Source of the DNA: Planctomycetota bacterium
Lineage (GTDB): Bacteria; Planctomycetota; SZUA-567; JAFGGJ01
NCBI GenBank assembly: GCA_016930595.1
Contig: JAFGGJ010000006.1
Coordinates: 1-43,613 of the forward strand
Reading direction: 5' to 3'
Length of the DNA: 43,613 nucleotides
Shown one piece after another: positions 1-6,538 of this stretch. The translations under genes were made by a program, and so were the position numbers. Below the pieces are notes generated by a model that saw only the letters and a program-made list of their open reading frames with translations, searched no databases and was not told the DNA's origin. Numbering within the stretch: the stretch's first letter is position 1; each line of letters opens with the position of its first letter.

Positions 1-137
1 AGCAGGCCCGCCGTCGCGGCCGCCGCGAGGAAGAAAGGCAGGGCGCTTTTGCGCAGCAGGCGGTAGAACTGCCTGAGCATCAGGCGGCGGCCGACGGCCG
101 CCGCGGCGTTCTGGAATTTCATGGCGCTGACGCTCAT
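1..137 (-). CDS. N-terminal fragment of an unknown membrane protein (cut by window edge)
   Basis: Only the first 45 codons lie in the window. The protein begins MSVSAMKFQNAAAAVGRRLM and continues with a basic stretch (RQFYRLLRKS) followed by a hydrophobic run (ALPFFLAAAATAGLL). This looks like a cytoplasmic N-terminus leading into a first membrane helix. The ATG overlaps the stop of the preceding gene as ATGA, so translation is probably coupled and this is the third gene of the minus-strand operon that begins at 4530. Nothing more can be said about function; a transport or secretion component would fit the two secreted proteins encoded before it, but that is a guess. Confidence 0.6.
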   Translation of the reverse strand, partial: MSVSAMKFQNAAAAVGRRLMLRQFYRLLRKSALPFFLAAAATAGL

Positions 138-2194
138 TCTTTGATTTCCTCCAGGAGTCTCTCTGCGCGCCTGCGCACTTCCGGATCGGTCGTGTGTTTT
201 CTGGCTTCGTCGAGCTGCATCCTGGCGAGAGCGCCGAGTTCCAGCAGGCCGGTCGTGGCGGCCTCGCGCACTTCCCATTCCGGGTGGCCGAGTTCTCTTA
301 TCATCTGAGCTATCTTGTCCCGCAGGTTATCGGGAACGGCGGGCGAAGGGACTCTTACTTCGAGGATGTCGTTTACCGGTATACGCCACACCTGCTGGCC
401 GACGCGCACGGGGAGGCGGTTTTCCCGCATGCTGCCGTTGAGGAGGCCGCCGCCCCAGAGTTCGACGGTGAAAAGGACGTTCATGTCCAGTCCCCCGCCC
501 TCGGCGTTCACGCCTGCGTTCACCATACTGCGGACCTGGTTCGGCGGGACGGGGACGACTTCGCCGGAGAGCACGAAATCCATCACGGGCAGGTCGATGT
601 CGCCCACGATGACGTTCTCGCCGGCCAGGATCAGGTGCGGGCGCACAATTTCGGCGGGATCTTCCTTCAAGGAGCCGCTTTCGCTTATGAAGGCCAACCG
701 CCGGATTTCCCCGCTGCCGAACTGCACCTGTCCGAAACGCACGGTCTGCAGCTTGAAGCCCGGAGCGTCCAGGAAACCGAACATGCTGGTACCGTCCTTC
801 AGCCGCAGCATGAAGCCCAGGGGCTCGCTCTCGGTGGGTTTCAAGGACTCCATTTCATCTATCCTGGCGGTGTATGCGCCCCAGGCCGTCAGGAAGCTGA
901 AGGCGTCGCAACCGTCCGGCTTGACCAGCAGGCGGTTGCCGTCGTAGGTTTCCAGGAGGGCGGCGGCGCCTTCGGCCGGCTTGCCGTCTTTCTTGTCCCC
1001 GTGGAGGACCAGCCTGTCCAGGCCCTTCATCGAGACGGCGATAGTCACGCCGGTCTGCATGGTGAAGGCCAGGTCGCCGGCCGCTATTTCGCCGCGGAGG
1101 AGTTCCCCGTTCCTGAGGTAAACGCTGCCCTTGCGGCCGGAGTACCTGAGGCCGGTGACAGCGGCAACGTCTTCGAAGGGTATTTCCGTGGCGCCGAAAC
1201 GCCCCGTGACGGTCAACTTGGAACACGAGGCCTTGCCGTGCAGGCGGGACGTCTCGCCCACCGCCAGTATGTCCGTGGTCTCCTGGGATATCCCAAGTTC
1301 TTCGGGCATGCTCCAGAACGCCGAGGAGTCCGGCCCGTAGATGCCCGAGCGCGTCCAGTTCGCCAGGTAGCGGCGGTATTTTGCTGGGACGGTCTTGAGC
1401 CATTTCTTGGAGTAGAGCAGCTTGTACTCGGCGGCCAGTTCCTTCGCCGTGGGCGTGGGAGACGTGAACCTGCGCTGAGCCACGAGATGCATAACGGCGG
1501 CCTTTTCGCCGGGGCGCAACTTGAGAGTGTAGGTCGTGCTGTAGTTGCGGCGATTGCCGTCCACGCTCACGTCAGGTTTTTTCCTGGTCTTCGGGTGCGC
1601 CACGGCAAACAGGACCGAAGGGCGGCCGCCGTTGGGGTACTGCACCGCCACGATGCCGCCTTCCTTCTTATCCAGGGAGGTTGGCGAAGCCCTGCCCATG
1701 TCGGAGACGCAGTTCTGGCTCGAGCCGCCCAGGCAACTGAAGACCTGCAGCGTGTATGTCCCCGTGGAGGTGCCCGTGTTTTCTATGAACTCGACGTACC
1801 TCGCCACGCAATCCGTCTTGTCTACCAGCACGATTCTTTCCACCTTTGCGCTGGCCATGAGCGATTCCAGGTAATACTCGCTGCCGTCGGGGGTCATCTG
1901 GCAGGTGTTCCCGTTGAACTGCTGGCCGTTGACGTTCAACACCAGGCCGCCGTCGAAACAGTCGCTGGTGCCGTCGTTCACCATGCCGCGGTTGTTGAGG
2001 TCCCAGCGGTAACCCTGTGCGTCCGAAATGTAGCTCCACGTCGCCGGCACGAGATTCGTGCGCCTACCGGATTGGCGGGGCGGGGAGACACCCGCCGCCC
2101 GTGCGGTGCCGGCCGCCGCCAGGACGGCTGCCAGGAGGGCCACCGCCCGGAGGGCCCGGCCGGGGAATATCTTCTTTTTCAATATCGTGGTCAT
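134..2194 (-). CDS. Secreted beta-repeat protein with C-terminal HEAT-like tail
   Basis: This 686-residue protein starts with a basic N-terminus and hydrophobic core ending near ALAAAGTARA, a probable signal peptide, so it should be exported. Residues 45-280 form a domain shared with the gene before it (NLVPATW, NGQQFNGNTCQMTPDG and LVDKTDCVARYVEFIEN match IPAQWS, NGSNFSSSNSRMTKDG and LIDKKRGAARFLEVIEN). The middle has repeated beta-type units around short motifs such as YLRNGELLRGEI, TVRFGQVQFGSGEI and VIVGDIDLPV. The last 50 residues (GHPEWEVREAATTGLLELG) resemble HEAT-like units frequent in planctomycete proteins. The ATG overlaps the previous stop as ATGA. No enzymatic motif is visible; a structural or scaffold role outside the cytoplasm is an inference. 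It looks like a paralogue of its neighbour that lacks the inserted STN-like domain. Confidence 0.8.
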   Translation of the reverse strand: MTTILKKKIFPGRALRAVALLAAVLAAAGTARAAGVSPPRQSGRRTNLVPATWSYISDAQGYRWDLNNRGMVNDGTSDCFDGGLVLNVNGQQFNGNTCQMTPDGSEYYLESLMASAKVERIVLVDKTDCVARYVEFIENTGTSTGTYTLQVFSCLGGSSQNCVSDMGRASPTSLDKKEGGIVAVQYPNGGRPSVLFAVAHPKTRKKPDVSVDGNRRNYSTTYTLKLRPGEKAAVMHLVAQRRFTSPTPTAKELAAEYKLLYSKKWLKTVPAKYRRYLANWTRSGIYGPDSSAFWSMPEELGISQETTDILAVGETSRLHGKASCSKLTVTGRFGATEIPFEDVAAVTGLRYSGRKGSVYLRNGELLRGEIAAGDLAFTMQTGVTIAVSMKGLDRLVLHGDKKDGKPAEGAAALLETYDGNRLLVKPDGCDAFSFLTAWGAYTARIDEMESLKPTESEPLGFMLRLKDGTSMFGFLDAPGFKLQTVRFGQVQFGSGEIRRLAFISESGSLKEDPAEIVRPHLILAGENVIVGDIDLPVMDFVLSGEVVPVPPNQVRSMVNAGVNAEGGGLDMNVLFTVELWGGGLLNGSMRENRLPVRVGQQVWRIPVNDILEVRVPSPAVPDNLRDKIAQMIRELGHPEWEVREAATTGLLELGALARMQLDEARKHTTDPEVRRRAERLLEEIKE

Positions 2195-4530
2195 GGCGCC
2201 AGTATCTCCAGGACAGCTTCTCCATCCGGCGGAGCGACGATTCCGCCGTTTTCATCCACTTCTTCCAGCACTTCGGCGTCTTCGTCTTCTTCCGCCGGCC
2301 ATTCGAGGGGCTTGGCTTCCTCGGCTTCTTTAGCGGCGGCGTCGCCTTCGGGCGGCGCCGGGGGCTTGGGTTTCGGCGCGCTGTACGTCAGGATATGGTG
2401 GACGGGCACCTGCCATTCACGCTGGCGTGCCTTGACGGCGACGAGCGATTCGTCCAGCGTGCCGCAGAGCTTAGTGCCGTCGTGCAGCTCCACGTCGAAA
2501 GCGGGAGTCCCCAGGGACATTTCCGCATTGGCTTCGATGTGCCGTATCCCGGCCGTCGATATGGTCGTCCTGCCGACGGGAGTGAGGAGGGTTATTTCCG
2601 GCAGGGAGAAGGTGCCGACCATGACGTTGGCGCCGGCGAGTTCGAAGAAGGGGAATTCGGCGTCGTCTTCTTCCGGCGGCGCCGCCTGCGCCTCGGTCTG
2701 CTCGGCCCCGGGATGATACGCGTAGACGTATTCCTCCTCCAGGCGGTACGTGAATCCCTGCCCGGCCAAGACGTAGCCGATGGCGGTCTGGAGGCTGCGG
2801 TTGCTCATGGTGACCGTCACCGGGGGCATATCGCCGAGCAGCTTGACGGACTTCTGGTCGAGGATGACATCGAACTTGCCCATTTCAGCCAGGGTTTTCA
2901 GCGCCTGGTCGAAAGGTTTCTCTTTGATATCCACGGAGACTTTGGCCCGGAGTTTGTCCAGGAGGTTCTTCTTCCATTCCGGAGCGGGACCTTCTTCTAT
3001 CTGCTCAGCCTGATCAAACATGGAATGGACCCGCAGGTAGCCGCAGATCTCCCCTGCATCCATTGCCAGCGGGCCGAACCGAACAGTCTCGAGCTGGACG
3101 GGGCCGCCGCGCACCAGGCCGTGCAGCAGGCTTTTGTCCGCGAGAGAGAAGCGCTTGACGGCCAGGCCGTCGTCACGGTTCTGGAGGCTTTCCAGGTCCC
3201 TAAGCGAAAGCTCCACGCCACCCCATGGGGTCACGGCGTTCAGTTTAATGGACGACAGCCCCGCCAGGGCCAGCCTTTCCCCGCGGGCGGTTTCCAGGTA
3301 GCCCGCCGTGCCGGCGTAAGGGTAGCCGTCGGTCGCCTCAAGTTTCTTGAACAGCAGCCAAATGCGGTTCGGGTCCAGCTCTATTTCCAGGCCGGATTCC
3401 GTCTTCATCTTGAAGCCGGGCGCTTCGACCAGCCCCGTAAGGACTTCGCCGTTGCGCAGGTAAAGCCGCACCGGCAGGCCGATCCCGCTGCCGCCGCGTA
3501 TCATCAGGACTTCCGACAGCGACACGGTCGTCTCGCCGTAGGCGGTCTTGACTTTGAGGTCGCCGGAGAGGGCTTCGCCGTGGAGCAGGACGTCCTCGTT
3601 CATGGCGAGGACGTCATCCCGGTCCCTTTCCGCCCCGACGCTTTCGGCGGCGGCAAGCACTTCGCGCAAGGTCGTCTCAACGTCAAAAGCGTCGTTCAGC
3701 GCGGGCCCCATGCGGAAATTCACTATCGTCCGTGCTATTTCGCGCGGGACCTGGGGCCTGATGAGGTTCCCCCGGTAGAAGGCTTTCACCTCGGAAGCCA
3801 CCGTCTTGGCCGTCAGGGTCGAAGTCGGGCGCTGGGCCAGTATGTGGACGAACGACTTGGTCTCCTTCGGGCTCAGCTTGAAGCTCCACTTCATAAGCAG
3901 CTCGTAGTAGTTGTTGCGGGTTTCAATTTCCGGCTGGATTTCCGCCCCCGGGCTGGTGAATATGAAAAGCGCCGTGTGCGACCCGCTGGAGGCCATGCCC
4001 AAGCCCACGTCCTTGCGGTCGAGCGCCCCGCCCGTGTAGTCCTTGCCCGTCGTCGTGAAGGCCCCGCCGGGCTGCTGGCCGAAATGGGTATAGAGCTGCA
4101 GAGTCACCTGCTGTTCCCTGTCGGACTGGTTTTCTATCACTTCCAAGAAACGGGCCGCCCCGCGTTTTTTGTCTATCAGGATCCTGCGTGTCACGCCGAA
4201 GACGTTGTTCATCTTGCGGAAGAGTACGTATTCCAGTCCGTCCTTTGTCATGCGGGAATTGCTGCTGCTGAAGTTCGAGCCGTTGATGCTGAGTCTCAAC
4301 GCCCCGCTGAACGTGTTGTTCTGGCCGTTCTGGACGACGCCGTAGGATCCTATGTCCCACACCTGCCCCATGTCATCCTGGGGGCGGGACCACTGAGCGG
4401 GTATGAGCTCTTCCCCCGACTGGTTCTGCTGTGAGTGCACCAGTCTCTCCAGCCGTGCCAGCCCGTCGCCGTAAACATCCAGCGGAAGAAGGCAGCCGCA
4501 GATGCACGTCACGCACAGCAGTCGTTTCAT
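2191..4530 (-). CDS. Secreted beta-repeat protein with an inserted secretin/TonB N-terminal (STN)-like domain
   Basis: This 779-residue protein is first in its operon. A signal peptide is likely (MKRLLCVTCICGCLLPLDVYG). Residues 25-300 match the N-terminal domain of the following gene. Beta-type repeats follow, with matching motifs (YLRNGEVLTGLVEAPGFKMK, TVRFGPLAMDAGEI). At about 525-625 a segment interrupts the array. It reads VSVDIKEKPFDQALKTLAEM, then DVILDQKSVKL, then VTVTMSNRSLQTAIGYVLAG and FTYRLEEEYVYAY. This is the pattern of STN/secretin N-terminal domains found in secretins and TonB-dependent receptors. After it the repeats resume (VMVGTFSLPEITLLTPVGRT). The C-terminus is acidic and proline-rich. 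AAGGA lies nine bases before the ATG. No secretin pore domain is present, so it is not a secretin itself. A partner role for an envelope complex is an inference. Confidence 0.8.
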   Translation of the reverse strand: MKRLLCVTCICGCLLPLDVYGDGLARLERLVHSQQNQSGEELIPAQWSRPQDDMGQVWDIGSYGVVQNGQNNTFSGALRLSINGSNFSSSNSRMTKDGLEYVLFRKMNNVFGVTRRILIDKKRGAARFLEVIENQSDREQQVTLQLYTHFGQQPGGAFTTTGKDYTGGALDRKDVGLGMASSGSHTALFIFTSPGAEIQPEIETRNNYYELLMKWSFKLSPKETKSFVHILAQRPTSTLTAKTVASEVKAFYRGNLIRPQVPREIARTIVNFRMGPALNDAFDVETTLREVLAAAESVGAERDRDDVLAMNEDVLLHGEALSGDLKVKTAYGETTVSLSEVLMIRGGSGIGLPVRLYLRNGEVLTGLVEAPGFKMKTESGLEIELDPNRIWLLFKKLEATDGYPYAGTAGYLETARGERLALAGLSSIKLNAVTPWGGVELSLRDLESLQNRDDGLAVKRFSLADKSLLHGLVRGGPVQLETVRFGPLAMDAGEICGYLRVHSMFDQAEQIEEGPAPEWKKNLLDKLRAKVSVDIKEKPFDQALKTLAEMGKFDVILDQKSVKLLGDMPPVTVTMSNRSLQTAIGYVLAGQGFTYRLEEEYVYAYHPGAEQTEAQAAPPEEDDAEFPFFELAGANVMVGTFSLPEITLLTPVGRTTISTAGIRHIEANAEMSLGTPAFDVELHDGTKLCGTLDESLVAVKARQREWQVPVHHILTYSAPKPKPPAPPEGDAAAKEAEEAKPLEWPAEEDEDAEVLEEVDENGGIVAPPDGEAVLEILAP

Positions 4531-4637
4531 GGGCGGTGTCCTTGTCTTTGCCTCGCCTTTTTTAGACGTTTTTGCCGTGCGGTTCGTTCATTAATTTTCC
4601 GCTGCGCCCGGAACCGCTTTCCGGCAACCGTACCTGA

Positions 4638-4667
4638 ATTAGACAGATTCAGCCTTCTGTTTGTCAC
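4638..4667 (-). promoter_or_regulatory. Probable sigma-70 promoter of the 4530-1 operon
   Basis: On the minus strand, GTGACA (4667-4662) and TCTAAT (4643-4638) are separated by 18 bases; each matches the sigma-70 consensus at five of six positions. It lies about 108 bases before the ATG at 4530. The rest of the 314-bp divergent region 4531-4844 holds an AT-rich stretch (4555-4735), the promoter for the plus-strand gene at 4780-4807, and no convincing gene. Confidence 0.45.
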
Positions 4668-4779
4668 GACAATTATGCACTTTGTGATATTGTACCCGCC
4701 GGTTTTGTGTTACGGGTAGTAAATTTTCCCCTTTTTGCACAGGGGGGCGCCCCTTGCGAGGCCCTTCCGATTTTTTGAA

Positions 4780-4807
4780 TTGTCCCGCCGGCGGCCCGTG
4801 CTATACT
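4780..4807 (+). promoter_or_regulatory. Extended -10 promoter of the first DUF4190/pilin-like gene
   Basis: TTGTCC (4780-4785) and TATACT (4802-4807) are 16 bases apart. TGC directly before the -10 gives an extended -10 element. The start codon is 38 bases further on, behind AGGAAGGGG. The same arrangement recurs before the paralogous gene at 5636-5663. Confidence 0.7.
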
Positions 4808-4844
4808 GCTTTTTCCACAACCCGTTACAGGAAGGGGTCATACA

Positions 4845-5576
4845 ATGCCGGAAGAAAACCTGCAGGTTCCATCTCAACAGGCCGCTGCGCCTGCCGCCGC
4901 GGCCCCCGCCCGGGCGGTGCCGCTCAAGGCGGGAGGCATGGCGGTCGCTTCGCTGGTGCTGGGCATTATCGGGTTTCTCACGGCGTTGATATTCATCGGG
5001 TTCCTGGTGGGCGTGGTGGGTCTTATACTGGGGATCATAGCCATGAGCAAGGCGAGCAAGGGCGAGGCCGGCGGCAAGGGCGTCGCGGTGGCCGGCACGG
5101 TTCTTTCCGGCCTCAGCATGGCCATGGGTCTGTTCATGCCCATCGTGGCCGCGATAGCGATTCCAGCACTGGTCAGCTCCAAGCAGCATGCCTACATGAC
5201 CAAAGACATGGTGAATCTCAAGCAACTCGGCATGGCCGCCCAGATGTACGCCGATGACAACGACGACAAGTTTCCCGACAATCTCTCCGAGTTATACCCC
5301 GACTACGTCGGCGATATAAAGCTATTCCTGGACCCGTGGCACACCGACGCCGTTATCACCGAAGACTCGATCGACACCCTTTCCAGCTATACCATAGTGC
5401 CCGGCATGACCGTGTTCAAGGACGTGAATACCATCCTGATCTACAACCTGTCGCAGATGGACAAGCAGGACAAGGTCAACGTGTACTTCGTGGGACACAA
5501 CGTCGAGCCCATGTTTGTCAATGAACTGCGTGAACGCCTGATCCAGCAGCAGCACGAAGATATCACGCACTTCTGA
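4845..5576 (+). CDS. DUF4190 membrane domain fused to a pilin-like extracytoplasmic domain (copy 1)
   Basis: This 243-residue protein has an Ala/Pro-rich cytoplasmic N-terminus. Two membrane helices with the DUF4190 pattern follow (MAVASLVLGIIGFLTAL, GFLVGVVGLILGIIAMSKAS), then the short GGKGVAVAG linker. A third hydrophobic stretch ends in VAAIAIPALVSSKQHA, which resembles the start of type IV pilins and pseudopilins. The segment after it (NLKQLGMAAQMYADDNDDKFPDNLSELYPDY) has the globular-domain pattern of type II secretion pseudopilin-like proteins of PVC bacteria. No prepilin peptidase cleavage site is visible before the pilin-like helix, so it is probably anchored rather than assembled into a fibre. 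The ATG follows AGGAAGGGG. It is a paralogue of the next gene. Confidence 0.8.
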   Translation: MPEENLQVPSQQAAAPAAAAPARAVPLKAGGMAVASLVLGIIGFLTALIFIGFLVGVVGLILGIIAMSKASKGEAGGKGVAVAGTVLSGLSMAMGLFMPIVAAIAIPALVSSKQHAYMTKDMVNLKQLGMAAQMYADDNDDKFPDNLSELYPDYVGDIKLFLDPWHTDAVITEDSIDTLSSYTIVPGMTVFKDVNTILIYNLSQMDKQDKVNVYFVGHNVEPMFVNELRERLIQQQHEDITHF

Positions 5577-5582
5577 GGCCGG

Positions 5583-5601
5583 CCGGCACGTTCCATGCCG
5601 G
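5583..5601 (+). terminator. Short hairpin after copy 1, without a T tract
   Basis: CCGGCA (5583-5588) can pair with TGCCGG (5596-5601) around a seven-base loop, seven bases after the stop codon. No run of T follows, so it is a weak or Rho-assisted terminator at best, or an mRNA 3' end stabiliser. Confidence 0.3.
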
Positions 5602-5635
5602 AGCGGTTACGTAGCGGACGTGGAGTTAATTCTGT

Positions 5636-5663
5636 TTGTTTCCCGTTGCGCCGGTGTTATACT
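5636..5663 (+). promoter_or_regulatory. Extended -10 promoter of the second DUF4190/pilin-like gene
   Basis: TTGTTT (5636-5641) and TATACT (5658-5663) are 16 bases apart, and TGT precedes the -10 as an extended -10 element. Spacing and leader (AAGGAAGGGA before ATG) match the promoter at 4780-4807, so the two paralogues are probably transcribed separately but alike. Confidence 0.7.
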
Positions 5664-5704
5664 GTGAGTTTTACGGCTCTCTCTTATAAGGAAGGGACAA
5701 CACA

Positions 5705-6394
5705 ATGGGCGACGTAAATTCTCCGGTTCCGGCAGAGGCTGCTCCCGCTGTTCCGGCAAAGGCAAGCGGCGCGGCTATCGCCTCCCTCGTGCTGGGCATT
5801 CTCGGTTTTCTAACCGCTTTTATCCTTGTAGGGTTCCTGCTGGCCATTGTGGGCCTCATCCTGGGGATTGTGGCGCTCGGCAAGGTCAGCAAGGGCCAGG
5901 CCGGAGGCAAGGGCGTTGCCGTGGCGGGAACAGTGATTTCCGGGATAGCGCTCCTTTCCGGCGTCTTCATGGTGATCATGGCCGTCGCCATGATGCCCGC
6001 AATCACCGGCGCCCGTGACCGCGCCCGCACCGTCAAGGACATGAACAACCTCAGGCAGCTCAATATCGCCGCCACCATGTACGCCGACGACAACGGCGAG
6101 TATCCGGAGAAGCTTTCGGATCTCTACCCTGACTATGCCGTCGACACCATGCTTTTCGTGGATCCCTGGCAGTCCAGCCCGAACATACCCGAAGACTCCA
6201 TTGACGAGCGTTCCAGCTACGCCCTTGTCCCCGGACTGTCCCCGGACAGTCCGTACGACGCGGTGCTGATGTACAACCGCGCCCAGATGGACAAGAGGGA
6301 ATCCGTCAACGTGGCTCTTATCGGAGGCAACGTCAACCTGATGCCGGTGGAAGAGCTCAGGCGCCGCCTCGCCGCCGCAGACGACGATCTTTGA
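5705..6394 (+). CDS. DUF4190 membrane domain fused to a pilin-like extracytoplasmic domain (copy 2)
   Basis: This 229-residue paralogue of the preceding gene has the same order of parts: an Ala/Pro-rich tail, two DUF4190-type helices (AIASLVLGILGFLTAF, GFLLAIVGLILGIVALGKVS), a GGKGVAVAG linker, a third helix (MVIMAVAMMPAITGARDRAR), and the pilin-like head (NNLRQLNIAATMYADDNGEYPEKLSDLYPDY). The PWQSS...SSYALVPG and YNRAQMDKRESVNV segments match PWHTD...SSYTIVPG and YNLSQMDKQDKVNV of copy 1, so the duplication covers the whole protein. The pilin motif AIAIPAL has become AVAMMPAI here. The role is unknown; envelope sensing or a membrane-anchored minor pseudopilin function are both possible. Confidence 0.8.
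   Translation: MGDVNSPVPAEAAPAVPAKASGAAIASLVLGILGFLTAFILVGFLLAIVGLILGIVALGKVSKGQAGGKGVAVAGTVISGIALLSGVFMVIMAVAMMPAITGARDRARTVKDMNNLRQLNIAATMYADDNGEYPEKLSDLYPDYAVDTMLFVDPWQSSPNIPEDSIDERSSYALVPGLSPDSPYDAVLMYNRAQMDKRESVNVALIGGNVNLMPVEELRRRLAAADDDL
6232..6253. repeat. Perfect 10-bp inverted repeat inside the copy 2 gene
   Basis: CGGACTGTCC (6232-6241) and GGACAGTCCG (6244-6253) form a perfect inverted repeat with a two-base spacer, within the codons for GLSPDSPY. The core ACTGTCC/GGACAGT recurs as a perfect palindrome at 6492-6505, at the expected transcription start of the next gene. Confidence 0.6.
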
Positions 6395-6460
6395 CGCCCG
6401 CTGCAGCGCACCAGTTCGGTGCTGCCGAAGGGCTTTCGGCGCCCTTTGCGTGAAAATCCC

Positions 6461-6505
6461 TGTCCGCGCGTTCCGGCACGTGTTACAATTAACTGTCCGG
6501 ACAGT
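6461..6505 (+). promoter_or_regulatory. Promoter with a palindrome at its start site, before the beta-helix gene
   Basis: TACAAT (6484-6489) is preceded by TGT, giving an extended -10. A weak -35 candidate, TGTCCG (6461-6466), lies 17 bases before it. A perfect 14-bp palindrome, ACTGTCCGGACAGT (6492-6505), covers the expected transcription start and could be an operator. The repressor, if any, is not known. Confidence 0.45.
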
Positions 6506-6538
6506 CCGGCCGGCGTCCGGTACTGTCGGGGAGCGTCC

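Noticed and set aside
194-2716. Long plus-strand open frame opposite the two secreted-protein genes
   Set aside because: It is antisense to two well-supported overlapping genes, is very rich in His/Arg/Gly/Ala, has no domain pattern and no ribosome site.
2017-4434. Plus-strand frame of about 800 codons
   Set aside because: Mirror frame of the STN-containing gene in GC-rich DNA; it crosses two real genes and shows no protein family pattern.
4435-4719. Plus-strand frame of 94 codons in the divergent promoter region
   Set aside because: Begins inside the opposite gene, no ribosome site, covers the minus-strand promoter.
6426-6441. GCCGAAGGGCTTTCGGC hairpin as terminator of the second pilin-like gene
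   Set aside because: Short stem and no T tract; it may form, but termination cannot be supported.
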